From assembly GCF_001951155.1 (NCBI RefSeq), contig NZ_CP016359.1:3372001-3436000 (forward strand): a stretch of DNA of 64,000 bases. The letters are read 5' to 3'. The stretch comes from Christiangramia flava JLT2011. GTDB lineage: Bacteria > Bacteroidota > Bacteroidia > Flavobacteriales > Flavobacteriaceae. Under the pieces are notes generated by a model, which had not been told where the DNA came from, did not search any database, and saw only the letters and a program-made list of their open reading frames with translations. Both the position numbers and the translations under genes were made by a program. This document shows, piece after piece, positions 1-8,940 of the stretch; the stretch's first letter is position 1, and each line of letters begins with the position of its first letter.

Positions 1-1094
1 CCATCATCACAGGAATCGCAAGCAACGATAAGGAAAGTCTAAAAAAACTGGGCGGTGGCGTTTTACTGTATTTTTTGGGCACAACAATAGTTTCGGTTAG
101 CATTGGTACGATACTATCCCAAATTTTTAGACCGGGTCGTTTTCTTCATCAACAAGCACTAAAAGAGCATAATGAAATTACGGCAGTTTCAACTGATGAA
201 CCCGAGCTTTCCTTCGGAGTTGAAACGATTCCTGATGCCATCTCAAACCTGCTTCCTGAAAATCCATTGGCATCTATGGTAAGTGGTGAAATGTTAAGTA
301 TCGTGATTTTCACAATCATTATTGGTGTAGCTGTGCTATCACTTGAAAATGCTTTACTGCGCCCAGTGAAGCTGCTTCTAAGTGCCATTCAGGAAGTCTG
401 TATGACAGTAGTAAAATGGTCAATGCTTCTAGTGCCTATTGCCGTTTTTGGTCTTATGGCACAGCTCACCTCTAGCGTTGGTTTGAGTTCTCTATCTGGC
501 CTCACCTACTATGTGGGTGTCGTCTTGCTCGGTCTGTTATTCTTAGTGATTTTCTATTTAGGGCTAATTGTGCTTCTTGGAAAATCAAACCCTATGCATT
601 TCCTGAAAAAAATAAGGGATGTTCAGCTATTGGCTTTTTCAACCACAAGCTCTGCCGCTGTGATGCCACTTTCTCTTCAAACAGCCGAAGAAAAACTAAA
701 GGTGGACAAGACCATTAGCAATTTTATCATTCCCATTGGCGCAACCGTCAATATGGATGGTACTGCACTTTATCAAACGATAACAACCCTTTTTATAGCC
801 CAAGCCTATGGACTGGAAATGAGTTTACTCAATATTATTGTGGTCATTGTAACTATCGTTGCTGCTTCAATCGGCACACCTGCCATTCCCGGAGGTGGTG
901 TGGTGATACTCGCTTCTGTTTTGGGAAGTGTTGGTATCCCAGCCGAAGGCATCATCATTATTATTGGTGTAGAAAGATTGTTGGGAATGTTCAGGACTGC
1001 TGTAAACGTAACGGGTGACCTTACAGCTTGTATGGTTTTTAATAGGTTGTATGGTATAAAAAACATTGAAATTCTTAAAAAAGAAGCTTTATAA
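1..1094 (+). CDS. Dicarboxylate/glutamate:cation symporter (SLC1/DAACS family), 5' end cut by window
   Basis: Secondary symporter of the inner membrane, taking up C4-dicarboxylates or acidic amino acids with Na+ or H+. The frame is open from base 3, so the gene begins outside the window; the first possible internal start (TTG at 75) lies inside a membrane helix and is not credible. The C-terminal core is diagnostic: a serine-rich re-entrant loop (STTSSAAVMPLSLQTAEE), the NFIIPIGATVNMDGTALYQ signature and a final GVERLLGMFRTAVNVTGD block, which are the substrate and cation sites of the GltP/GltT fold. It ends 2 bp before the phosphofructokinase gene, so the two are probably co-transcribed. Carbon supply for the following fermentative genes is an inference. 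The exact substrate cannot be read from the sequence. Confidence 0.88.
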   Translation, partial: IITGIASNDKESLKKLGGGVLLYFLGTTIVSVSIGTILSQIFRPGRFLHQQALKEHNEITAVSTDEPELSFGVETIPDAISNLLPENPLASMVSGEMLSIVIFTIIIGVAVLSLENALLRPVKLLLSAIQEVCMTVVKWSMLLVPIAVFGLMAQLTSSVGLSSLSGLTYYVGVVLLGLLFLVIFYLGLIVLLGKSNPMHFLKKIRDVQLLAFSTTSSAAVMPLSLQTAEEKLKVDKTISNFIIPIGATVNMDGTALYQTITTLFIAQAYGLEMSLLNIIVVIVTIVAASIGTPAIPGGGVVILASVLGSVGIPAEGIIIIIGVERLLGMFRTAVNVTGDLTACMVFNRLYGIKNIEILKKEAL

Positions 1095-1096
1095 CT

Positions 1097-2068
1097 ATGG
1101 ATAGTACTATAAAACATATAGGTGTATTTACCTCTGGAGGTGATAGTCCAGGGATGAATTCAGCCTTGTACGCCATTGCAAAAACGGCTGAAGCAACTGG
1201 TATAAAAGTTAGTGGTTTTAGAAAAGGATATGAAGGATTGATAGACGGTGACTTGGTTCAATTTAAATCACACGAATTACAAAAACTGACCCAAAAGGGT
1301 GGCACAATTCTAAAGACCGCACGAAGCAAACGTTTTCTCGAACTGGAAGGTCGAAAAAAAGCCCTGCAAACCCTAAATGCAAACAAAATAGATGCCCTGA
1401 TTGCCATTGGTGGCGATGGCACATTTAAAGGACTACTTACTTTTTCAGAAATATGCGACATTCCGTTTATCGGCATTCCTGGTACTATAGATAATGATAT
1501 TTCAGGAACAGATTATACCCTTGGTTTTGATTCCGCAGTAAATACAGCCATTGAGAATATTGATAAAATAAAGGACACTGCGGAATCTCACAATCGGGTA
1601 TTCATTGTGGAAGTAATGGGCAGGGATTCTGGCTACATCGCCATTCATTCAGGACTTACCACAGGAGCAGATGCCATTTTAATTCCCGAGAGTGGAAAGG
1701 ACTTTATTTATCTATTGGATAAGGTTAAAAATTACGATAGCGAAGATGCTTTTCTTGTCGTGGTTTCAGAAGGCGATGAAATAGGTGCCGAACTTGTTTC
1801 TTCAAAAATAAAGGAAGTCAACCCCAATGTCGATTTACGAATTACAAAACTTGGGCACGTACAGCGTGGTGGAAATCCTTCTGCTTTAGATAGGATGTTG
1901 GGTATTAGGCTTGGGGTGGAAGCCGTAAAATCACTTTTACAAAGTAAAAAGAATGTAATGGTCGGGATTTTAAACAATCAATTGCACTTAACCCCTTTTA
2001 ATGAAGTGGTCAAACAACATCAGGTCAATAAAGAATTGCACGAACTTTTAGAACTATTTGGAACATAA
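1097..2068 (+). CDS. pfkA: ATP-dependent 6-phosphofructokinase
   Basis: Phosphorylates fructose-6-phosphate to fructose-1,6-bisphosphate, the committed step of glycolysis, in the cytosol. At 323 residues it is the normal length of bacterial PfkA. Visible motifs are the N-terminal SGGDSPGMN, the nucleotide loop GGDGTFKG (Gly rather than the Asp of pyrophosphate-dependent enzymes, so ATP is the likely donor), the catalytic loop PGTIDNDI and the substrate motif MGRDSGYIA. It lies 2 bp after the symporter gene and 3 bp before the D-lactate dehydrogenase gene, in a tight operon. It may be an extra copy beside a chromosomal pfkA; that is inference. Identity is firm, and its regulation by allosteric effectors cannot be judged. 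Confidence 0.95.
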   Translation: MDSTIKHIGVFTSGGDSPGMNSALYAIAKTAEATGIKVSGFRKGYEGLIDGDLVQFKSHELQKLTQKGGTILKTARSKRFLELEGRKKALQTLNANKIDALIAIGGDGTFKGLLTFSEICDIPFIGIPGTIDNDISGTDYTLGFDSAVNTAIENIDKIKDTAESHNRVFIVEVMGRDSGYIAIHSGLTTGADAILIPESGKDFIYLLDKVKNYDSEDAFLVVVSEGDEIGAELVSSKIKEVNPNVDLRITKLGHVQRGGNPSALDRMLGIRLGVEAVKSLLQSKKNVMVGILNNQLHLTPFNEVVKQHQVNKELHELLELFGT

Positions 2069-2071
2069 ATT

Positions 2072-3067
2072 ATGAAAACAACAATATACAGCACACATAA
2101 ATTCGATAAGCCTTCCATTGAAAACGCTAATAAAGGAAAACATCAATTGAATTTTCTGGAATTTAGGCTAACAAAGGAAACCGCCTTATTGGCAGAAGGT
2201 TCAAAGGCCATAGCACTTTTCTCAAGTGACGATGCCTCTTCGGAAGTTTTGGATATTTTACACAAACTAGGCATAAAATTTATCGCATTACGTTCGGCAG
2301 GTTTCAATCACGTCGATTTAGAAAAAGCAGCTGAATTGAATATAAAAGTGGCCCGTGTCCCAGCCTATTCACCTTATGCCATTGCAGAACATACAATGGC
2401 TTTGATACTTGCATTAAACCGAAGACTGATTAAAGCCCACAATAGAGTGCGCGAACAAAACTTTTCATTAAACGGTCTCACTGGTTTTGACCTAAATGGG
2501 AAAACCGTTGGCGTGATTGGAACAGGAAAAATAGGGTCTGTACTCGTAAAAATACTTCACGGATTCGGCTGCAATATTCTTGCCCAGGATATAGAAGAAA
2601 GCAAAGACCTAATTGATAAATATGGCGTAATCTATTCAGATTGTGCGACGCTCTGTAAGCACGCAGATATAATAAGCCTGCACGTGCCATTAAAAGCTTC
2701 AACAAAACATTTAATAAATAAAGAGCATATAGCACTAATGAAATCTGGAGTAATGCTCATCAATACAAGTCGTGGTGGGTTGGTGGACACCAAGGCAGTT
2801 ATCGAAGGATTGAAAACTAAAAAAATAGGGTATTTAGGACTGGATGTTTATGAGGAAGAAGAAGGATTGTTCTTTGAAGACCATTCCGATGACATTTTGC
2901 AAGACGATGTGATTGCACGCTTAATGACTTTCAACAATGTACTAATTACAAGCCATCAAGCTTTTTTAACCAAAACCGCATTGACCAATATTGCAGAAAC
3001 AACCATATATAATCTGGATTGTTTTGAAAAACAAAAACCTTCTGGAAATGAAATTAGCATTAATTAA
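2072..3067 (+). CDS. ldhA: D-lactate dehydrogenase (D-2-hydroxyacid dehydrogenase family)
   Basis: NAD-dependent reduction of pyruvate to D-lactate, a fermentative NADH sink in the cytosol. The 331-residue protein has the two-domain fold of the family: a Rossmann motif VGVIGTGKIG near residues 145-155, catalytic Arg in LINTSRGGLVDT, Glu in the VYEEEEGLFFED block and His in LITSHQAFLT close to the C-terminus. The VYEEEE...FF stretch is typical of fermentative LdhA and separates it from phosphoglycerate dehydrogenases. Together with the adjacent pfkA it makes the first and last steps of lactate fermentation in one operon. A related 2-hydroxyacid substrate is possible, but LdhA is the best reading. 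Confidence 0.9.
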   Translation: MKTTIYSTHKFDKPSIENANKGKHQLNFLEFRLTKETALLAEGSKAIALFSSDDASSEVLDILHKLGIKFIALRSAGFNHVDLEKAAELNIKVARVPAYSPYAIAEHTMALILALNRRLIKAHNRVREQNFSLNGLTGFDLNGKTVGVIGTGKIGSVLVKILHGFGCNILAQDIEESKDLIDKYGVIYSDCATLCKHADIISLHVPLKASTKHLINKEHIALMKSGVMLINTSRGGLVDTKAVIEGLKTKKIGYLGLDVYEEEEGLFFEDHSDDILQDDVIARLMTFNNVLITSHQAFLTKTALTNIAETTIYNLDCFEKQKPSGNEISIN

Positions 3068-3085
3068 TAGTTAAAAACAAATATT

Positions 3086-3916
3086 ATGAAAAACATACTC
3101 GTACCAACAGACTTTTCAAAAAATTGCAATAAAGCAGAAGAACTCGGAATTGAAATGGCAAAGCTTTACAATTCCGAAATCCATTTTTTCCATTTAATAA
3201 ACACCCCGGTAAACTGGGTTGACCTGGGTAAGGAAAAAGAAAAGAGATATCCAGAAACAGTAAAAGAAATAGGAAGCGCAAGGGCTGATTTGAGGGCTTT
3301 GGAGTTAAAAGCGGAACGCGAAGGACTGGAATGTAGGACTTTTCTTGAATTTGATGGCGGACAAGCAAATATCCTACAACATTCAGGACATTTTCATCAC
3401 GATTTTATTGTTACAGGAAGTAGCGGCACCCATGGTGGAGTTCGGGAACTACTGGGAAGCAATGTAGAAAAAATCGTAAGAAAAGCCGATGTACCTGTAA
3501 TCGTGGTCAAGAACAAAGAAATATCCTTTCCTTTTAAAGATATCGTTTTTGTTTCAGATTTTCTGGAAGATGTGAGCGAAGCCTTTAAAATGGTTATTTC
3601 GCTTGCTACAAAATGCGGTGCACATATCCATTTATTGAGAGTCAACACACAAACTGATTTTAATAGTATTGATAGGGGTTTGAAACCCATTAAGAAGTTC
3701 CTAGAAAATTTTCCGGAATTGGAGAAGTACTCAATGAATGTATATAACGAACCTGCTGTTGAAACAGGGATAAATAATTTTTTAAAGTATAAAAATGCTG
3801 ATTTGATCGCTATGTGTACTCACGGGAGTACAGGATTTTTAAGTCTTTTCTCCAAAAGTATCGCTGAGGGTGTAACCAATCATTCCGAATTGCCGGTGAT
3901 GACCATTAAATTATAG
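3086..3916 (+). CDS. Universal stress protein, tandem UspA domains
   Basis: Cytosolic stress protein, 276 residues, built of two UspA folds (about 1-140 and 146-276). The first domain opens with KNILVPTDFSKNCNKAEEL and ends with an ATP-binding-type G-loop (VTGSSGTHGGVRELLGSNVEKIVRKADVPVIVV, residues about 110-142, given here by position). The second ends with MCTHGSTGFLSLFSKSIAEGV. The G-x2-G-x9-G-S pattern suggests nucleotide binding in at least one domain. It sits 18 bp after ldhA and 2 bp before the ATP-cone protein. UspA proteins of this class are usually induced by energy or oxygen limitation, which matches the neighbours; that link is inference. Confidence 0.9.
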   Translation: MKNILVPTDFSKNCNKAEELGIEMAKLYNSEIHFFHLINTPVNWVDLGKEKEKRYPETVKEIGSARADLRALELKAEREGLECRTFLEFDGGQANILQHSGHFHHDFIVTGSSGTHGGVRELLGSNVEKIVRKADVPVIVVKNKEISFPFKDIVFVSDFLEDVSEAFKMVISLATKCGAHIHLLRVNTQTDFNSIDRGLKPIKKFLENFPELEKYSMNVYNEPAVETGINNFLKYKNADLIAMCTHGSTGFLSLFSKSIAEGVTNHSELPVMTIKL

Positions 3917-3918
3917 TT

Positions 3919-4761
3919 ATGAATAAATCAGTTCTGATAAAAAAATATTCAGGTGAGTATCAGGTTTTTGATATAAATAAGCTCATCAACTCCCTACGGC
4001 GCTCAAAAGCAGATGAAAATCATGTTCAGGAGATAGCCCGTGAGGTACAAGGGCTCATTGAAGAAGGGATGACCACCAAAAAAATCTATCAATTGGCTTT
4101 TAAAATGCTTAAAAGCAGGTCACGGGTAAGCGCATCAAAATATAAGCTTAAAAAAGCCCTGATGGAATTGGGGCCTTCAGGATTTCCGTTTGAAAAATTT
4201 GTAGGTAAGCTATTTAAATTTGAAGGCTACAAGACAGAGGTTGGGGTTATTGTCCAGGGAAATTGCGTACAACATGAAGTAGATGTGATTGCACAGAAAG
4301 ACAATAAACATTATATGATTGAATGTAAATACCACAGTGACCAAGGCAGGTTTTGCAACGTAAAGATTCCTTTATATATCCATTCACGGTTTTTGGACGT
4401 GGAAAGACAATGGGAACATCACAAAGGGCACGAAAGCAAATTACATCAAGGAGAGGTTTATACCAATACCCGTTTTACGACAGATGCCATTCAATATGGT
4501 ACTTGTGTTGGGCTGTTATTGACAAGTTGGGATTATCCTCAGGGAAATGGACTTAAAGATAGAATAGATAAAGCAGGCCTACATCCATTAACTGCCCTTA
4601 CGAGCCTAACCAAAGCAGAGAAGGTCCAATTACTGAATAAAGGAATCGTGCTCTGTAAAGAGCTGGTCGAAAATCCAGGCTTTTTGGGACAAATCGGTAT
4701 CAGTAATCCAAGACGAAAAAAAATCCTTGAAGATTCAAAGGAGCTATGTAGAACCCATTAA
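3919..4761 (+). CDS. ATP-cone domain fused to a PD-(D/E)XK nuclease-fold domain
   Basis: Cytosolic, 280 residues. Residues about 1-90 match an ATP-cone, the nucleotide-sensing domain of ribonucleotide reductases and NrdR (it opens SVLIKKYSGEYQVFDINKL). Residues about 95-170 look like a restriction-endonuclease fold: ALMELGPSGFPFEKFVGKLF, then HEVDVIAQKDN and MIECKYH, giving the D...ExK active-site pattern of Mrr-like enzymes. The C-terminal third is rich in charged helices and not recognised. It starts 2 bp after the usp gene. A nuclease or DNA/RNA-binding protein gated by ATP/dATP level is inferred. It could also be catalytically inactive; there is no methyltransferase beside it, so a classical restriction role is unlikely. 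Confidence 0.75.
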   Translation: MNKSVLIKKYSGEYQVFDINKLINSLRRSKADENHVQEIAREVQGLIEEGMTTKKIYQLAFKMLKSRSRVSASKYKLKKALMELGPSGFPFEKFVGKLFKFEGYKTEVGVIVQGNCVQHEVDVIAQKDNKHYMIECKYHSDQGRFCNVKIPLYIHSRFLDVERQWEHHKGHESKLHQGEVYTNTRFTTDAIQYGTCVGLLLTSWDYPQGNGLKDRIDKAGLHPLTALTSLTKAEKVQLLNKGIVLCKELVENPGFLGQIGISNPRRKKILEDSKELCRTH

Positions 4762-4772
4762 AATAACAAGAT

Positions 4773-4790
4773 TTCCTGCCCGAGCGGGAA
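4773..4790. repeat. Short G+C-rich imperfect inverted repeat between genes
   Basis: The 59-bp gap between the ATP-cone gene and the next small gene holds TTCCTGCCCGAGCGGGAA, a compact imperfect palindrome of much higher G+C than its surroundings. Similar elements are frequent between genes in Flavobacteriaceae. There is no T-run after it, so it is not a clear terminator. It may be a dispersed repeat or an mRNA processing hairpin. Confidence 0.4.
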
Positions 4791-4820
4791 TGACAACTAA
4801 TAACAAAAAAAACAATACAG

Positions 4821-5096
4821 ATGAAAACAGAAGAATTGCAAGAACAGAACAACCTAGATCTAGAGCCATTTTACGAAGCATTGGAAGACGACCCAAAACT
4901 GCTTGAAGAAGCCTTGGAAATACTATTGGAAATGGTTCACTTTGAACCTAAATCAGTAAAGAAATTGGCTCTTTTTATTAAAGAGGATTCTCGTAATCTA
5001 TATAAAGAAATAGTGGAATTGAGCAAATCAAAACAAGATAAAGGAAACTCACCTTCCTGCTGCGGTGGGCACAAATTTGGGGAGCAGCTCTTGTAG
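4821..5096 (+). CDS. Small acidic protein with C-terminal CCGGH motif, function unknown
   Basis: A 91-residue cytosolic protein with no signal peptide or membrane segment. Residues 10-75 are predicted mainly helical and strongly acidic (many Glu and Asp). The C-terminus carries SCCGGHKFGEQLL, a Cys-Cys-Gly-Gly-His pattern that could bind a metal, though this is only suggestive. It lies in the same strand and spacing as the surrounding operon, 32 bp before the metallo-beta-lactamase gene. I do not recognise the family. It may be a small accessory protein of the stress module; nothing in the sequence says what it does. Confidence 0.6.
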   Translation: MKTEELQEQNNLDLEPFYEALEDDPKLLEEALEILLEMVHFEPKSVKKLALFIKEDSRNLYKEIVELSKSKQDKGNSPSCCGGHKFGEQLL

Positions 5097-5128
5097 TAAA
5101 TTATGTACAACAACCTAAATAGATACCA

Positions 5129-6505
5129 ATGAAAAAAAATAAAATAAACATCCATTTCTTAGGAGCGGCAGGCACAGTAACCGGCTCAAAATATTTAGTG
5201 GATACAGGAGATAAAAAGATACTCATAGACTGCGGACTTTTTCAAGGGCTAAAGGAATTACGCCTTAAAAACTGGGAGTACCCACCTGTTAATGTTGCTG
5301 ATATTGATGCTGTTTTGCTCACCCACGGCCATATGGACCACACAGGTTATCTGCCGAGATTGGTAAAGCAAGGCTTTAATGGTCCCATCTATGGTACCAA
5401 CCCCACTTTGGATATTGCAAAAATCATTTTGAATGATAGTGCAAAAATTCAGGAACAAGAAGCAGAACGTGCCAATAAAGAAGGCTATTCCAAACATAAT
5501 CCTGCTGAACCATTGTACGACCTAAAGGATGTAGAAAAAACTATCCCTCATTTTAAAGGAATTCCGCAATCACAATGGATTCCATTGTTTGATGGCATAA
5601 GGGCTCGATTTCAATATAATGGACACATTCTTGGTGCTACGTACATTGAGTTGGATATACACGGAAAACGCTTTGTTTTCTCAGGCGACATCGGTAGGAC
5701 TAATGATTTGCTCTTATACCCACCTTTAAAACCAGCATCGGCGGATGTATTATTTATTGAATCCACCTATGGTGGAAGATTTCATCCTGATGAAGTAGAA
5801 GCACTTCCACAGATAGAAAAATTGGTCAATGACACCATCAACAGAGGTGGCAGCCTATTTGTTCCAAGTTTTTCAGTAGAACGTGCCCAATTGATGATGC
5901 TGATTTTTTGGAAATTATTGAAAGAGAAGAAAATACCAAAAATACAAATGATAATGGATAGCCCAATGGGAGCAAGTGTATTAGAATTGTTTCATCGCAC
6001 AAGAGATTGGCACAGGTTGGAAGATAACGAATGTGACGAAATGTGCTCGCACTTTACGGTCGTAAGCAGTTATCGGGAAACAATGGAATTACGAACAGAT
6101 AATAAACCGAAAATCGTGATTGCAGGAAGCGGAATGCTCACAGGCGGAAGAATGCTAAACTACCTTGAAACACAGGCACAAAACCCCAACAACACCTTGC
6201 TTTTTGTGGGTTATCAGGCCGAAGGTACTCGGGGAAGAAAATTATTGGAAGGTGATAAGGAATTGAAAGTGTACGGAAAATGGGTGCCGTTTCATATGGA
6301 AGTTGCAGAAATTGAAGGGCTTTCGGCACACGCAGACCACGCAGAGCTTATGGACTGGATGGACAGTATAAAAAACAAACCCGAACGTATTTTCATTGTA
6401 CACGGTGAAAAAGAGAGTGCAGAAGCATTGCAAAAAGGCATCAAGGAAACCTATGGGTGGGATGCAGAAATTCCGCAATTATACACCATCGAAGAAATAG
6501 AATAA
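5129..6505 (+). CDS. Metallo-beta-lactamase / beta-CASP RNA-processing exonuclease
   Basis: Zinc-dependent ribonuclease of the CPSF73-like (YSH1) group, 458 residues, cytosolic. The metallo-beta-lactamase half shows THGHMDHTGYLP (the HxHxDH zinc site, about residues 67-78), a later His in YNGHILGATYIE and the Asp of SGDIGR. The beta-CASP half contains FVPSFSVERAQ, IAGSGMLTGGRMLNYL and the terminal histidines in GLSAHADH and VHGE. The opening FLGAAGTVTGSKYLV is typical. It lies in the operon 28 bp before AMP phosphorylase. Its RNA target is unknown; a role in RNA turnover that feeds nucleotides to the next two enzymes is an attractive inference, since 5' nucleotides released by RNA decay include AMP. 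Confidence 0.92.
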   Translation: MKKNKINIHFLGAAGTVTGSKYLVDTGDKKILIDCGLFQGLKELRLKNWEYPPVNVADIDAVLLTHGHMDHTGYLPRLVKQGFNGPIYGTNPTLDIAKIILNDSAKIQEQEAERANKEGYSKHNPAEPLYDLKDVEKTIPHFKGIPQSQWIPLFDGIRARFQYNGHILGATYIELDIHGKRFVFSGDIGRTNDLLLYPPLKPASADVLFIESTYGGRFHPDEVEALPQIEKLVNDTINRGGSLFVPSFSVERAQLMMLIFWKLLKEKKIPKIQMIMDSPMGASVLELFHRTRDWHRLEDNECDEMCSHFTVVSSYRETMELRTDNKPKIVIAGSGMLTGGRMLNYLETQAQNPNNTLLFVGYQAEGTRGRKLLEGDKELKVYGKWVPFHMEVAEIEGLSAHADHAELMDWMDSIKNKPERIFIVHGEKESAEALQKGIKETYGWDAEIPQLYTIEEIE

Positions 6506-6533
6506 ATCGAAAAATCACAACAACCAATAAAAT

Positions 6534-8036
6534 ATGGACACACACTCAAACATATTAAAATATAAACATCTCGGAATCTATACCCAAAACGAAAATGTAG
6601 TGTATATGCGCGAAGATTGCCACGTCTGTATTTCAGAAGGGTTTGAGGCACTTACCCGAATAAGAATATCCAACGCAAGTACATCAATCGTGGCAAGTCT
6701 TAATGTTTTGAATTCTGATATCTTGTTGCACAATGAAATCGGACTATCAGATGCTGCTGCGAAAAAACTCAATGTGTCCCAAAATGATACATTGTATGTT
6801 TCCCATTTAGAACCTATAGAATCGTTAAGCCACGTCAGGGCAAAAATCTATAACAAAAAACTGGATTATAAGGCCTATAACAACATCATAACCGATATCG
6901 TGGAAGGCGATTATTCCAACATCCACCTTTCGGCATTTATTACTGCCTGTGCTGGCGACCGAATGGATATTGATGAAATATCCGACCTAACGAAAGCAAT
7001 GATTGCTTCCGGAAAGCAACTGAACTGGAACAAGGATATCGTGGTCGACAAACATTGCATTGGTGGATTGCCTGGCAATAGGACAACACCATTGGTAGTT
7101 GCCATTGTTGCCGCGTATGGGCTTACTATGCCAAAAACATCCTCACGGGCAATCACTTCGCCAGCAGGCACAGCAGATACAATGGAAGTACTGACCAATG
7201 TTACGCTCTCTTCCGAGGAAATAAAGACCGTAGTAGAAAAAGAAGGCGGATGTTTTGTTTGGGGCGGTACAGCGCAGTTAAGTCCTGCCGATGATGTGCT
7301 CATTAAAATTGAAAAAGCCTTGGATATTGATAGCGAAGGTCAGCTCATCGCTTCAGTACTCTCTAAAAAGGCAGCAGCTGGTTCTACTCACGTGGTCATT
7401 GATATTCCCGTGGGAGAAACCGCCAAGGTTCGCAGTACCGAAATGGGAGAAAAACTAAAAAATCATATGGAAACCGTTGGAACTGCTGTTGGGTTGAATG
7501 TAAAAGTTGTAGTTACGGATGGCACGCAGCCTGTTGGAAGGGGTATCGGTCCAACTTTAGAAGCCATAGATATATTAAAAGTTTTGAAAAATGAGGAAGA
7601 TGCACCTAAAGACTTAACAGAAAGAGCATTGCTTTTAGCTACTGAACTATTAGAACTTTCTGGAAAAGTAGAAAAAGGAAAGGGACAGGAAACCGCACAT
7701 AAAATTCTCAAATCTGGAAAAGCATATGAAAAATTCGTAGCCATTTGTAAGGCGCAAGGTCAATTTTCAAAACCAGTTTTAGCACCTTATAAAATTGAAA
7801 TTAAAGCTGAAAAGTCAGGCGTTTTGCAACGAATTGATAACCGTAAAATTGCAAAACTGGCCAAGCTTTCTGGAGCACCACAATCTAAATCGGCAGGGAT
7901 TCTTCTAAATGTGCATTTGGGAGAACAAATCGAAGAGAACCAACTGCTTTATACCATATATGCTGAATCCAAAGGTGAACTTAATTATGCCTTGGAATAT
8001 GAAAACAACCATAACGACATCATAACTATAAATTAA
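6534..8036 (+). CDS. deoA: AMP phosphorylase (archaeal-type thymidine phosphorylase family)
   Basis: Predicted to split nucleoside 5'-monophosphates with phosphate, giving ribose-1,5-bisphosphate and the free base. The 500-residue length and about 85-residue N-terminal extension match archaeal AMP phosphorylase (about 503 residues), not bacterial DeoA (about 440). The central block SSRAITSPAGTADTMEVL carries the family signature with the SPAGT variant of the AMP phosphorylase branch. GGLPGNRTTPLVV and GGTAQLSPADD are also visible. It is 10 bp upstream of a PRPP synthetase gene. No ribose-1,5-bisphosphate isomerase or RuBisCO is in view, so the fate of the product is unclear. Pyrimidine nucleoside phosphorylase activity is the alternative. 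Confidence 0.88.
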   Translation: MDTHSNILKYKHLGIYTQNENVVYMREDCHVCISEGFEALTRIRISNASTSIVASLNVLNSDILLHNEIGLSDAAAKKLNVSQNDTLYVSHLEPIESLSHVRAKIYNKKLDYKAYNNIITDIVEGDYSNIHLSAFITACAGDRMDIDEISDLTKAMIASGKQLNWNKDIVVDKHCIGGLPGNRTTPLVVAIVAAYGLTMPKTSSRAITSPAGTADTMEVLTNVTLSSEEIKTVVEKEGGCFVWGGTAQLSPADDVLIKIEKALDIDSEGQLIASVLSKKAAAGSTHVVIDIPVGETAKVRSTEMGEKLKNHMETVGTAVGLNVKVVVTDGTQPVGRGIGPTLEAIDILKVLKNEEDAPKDLTERALLLATELLELSGKVEKGKGQETAHKILKSGKAYEKFVAICKAQGQFSKPVLAPYKIEIKAEKSGVLQRIDNRKIAKLAKLSGAPQSKSAGILLNVHLGEQIEENQLLYTIYAESKGELNYALEYENNHNDIITIN

Positions 8037-8046
8037 AGAACATACT

Positions 8047-8940
8047 ATGAAAACAATATTATTCAGTCTTCCCGGAAATGAAGAACTCACAGAACTAATG
8101 GCTACAAAAATGGATGCTGAAGTGGGTCAAGCCACATTAAGGAAATTCCCTGACGGGGAATCATACACGCGCATATTGTCTGATGTTAAAGATAAATGTG
8201 TGGTACTGGTATGCACCTTGCACGAACCGGACGAAAAACTGTTGTCACTATATTTTTTAAGCCACACAGCCAAATCATTAGGAGCTATGTGTACCTGTTT
8301 GGTAGCACCCTATTTGGCGTATATGCGGCAGGACAAAGTATTTAATGAAGGAGAAGGAGTGACTTCCGGTTTCTTCGGAAAATTGATTTCTGGTTTCGCC
8401 GATAGCATTACCACGGTTGACCCTCACTTGCACAGAATTAGTTCGTTGGGAGAAGTGTATCAAATTCCAAATAAAGTGATTCACGCTGCCGATGCAATTT
8501 CAGAATGGATTAAAGAAAATATCGAAAACCCGGTACTTATCGGACCTGATTCTGAAAGTGAACAATGGGTATCAGAAGTCGCCAAAAATGCAGGAGCACC
8601 ATTTACGGTATTACAAAAGGTGCGTCACGGTGACCGTGATGTAGAAGTCTCTGTTCCCGATGTGGATATATATAAAGATGCTACACCCATTTTGGTAGAT
8701 GATATTATTTCCACAGCCCGAACAATGATTGAAACCGTACAACATCTTAAAAAAGCAGGAATGAAACCACCTATTTGTGTAGGCATTCACGCCGTTTTTT
8801 CAGGAAACGCCTATCAAGATTTATTGGATTCCGGAGTAGAAAAAATAGTGACTTGTAATACCATCCCACACTCTTCAAATGGAATTGATTTAAGTGATAT
8901 TATGGCAAAAGAGGTAAAAAAATTAATGCACCATATATGA
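8047..8940 (+). CDS. prs: Ribose-phosphate pyrophosphokinase (PRPP synthetase), short archaeal-like type
   Basis: Makes PRPP and AMP from ribose-5-phosphate and ATP in the cytosol. At 297 residues it is shorter than the usual bacterial Prs (about 315). It shows FPDGESYTRI near the start, the conserved PYLAYMRQDK segment, VTTVDPHLH-type metal site (here TTVDPHLHRI), the flexible-loop QKVRHGDRDVEV with catalytic Lys and Arg, and the PRPP loop PILVDDIISTARTM. It follows AMP phosphorylase by 10 bp and overlaps the next gene by 4 bp (ATGA). AMP released by this enzyme is a substrate of its neighbour, so the pair may form a small cycle; the net direction is unknown. Confidence 0.9.
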   Translation: MKTILFSLPGNEELTELMATKMDAEVGQATLRKFPDGESYTRILSDVKDKCVVLVCTLHEPDEKLLSLYFLSHTAKSLGAMCTCLVAPYLAYMRQDKVFNEGEGVTSGFFGKLISGFADSITTVDPHLHRISSLGEVYQIPNKVIHAADAISEWIKENIENPVLIGPDSESEQWVSEVAKNAGAPFTVLQKVRHGDRDVEVSVPDVDIYKDATPILVDDIISTARTMIETVQHLKKAGMKPPICVGIHAVFSGNAYQDLLDSGVEKIVTCNTIPHSSNGIDLSDIMAKEVKKLMHHI

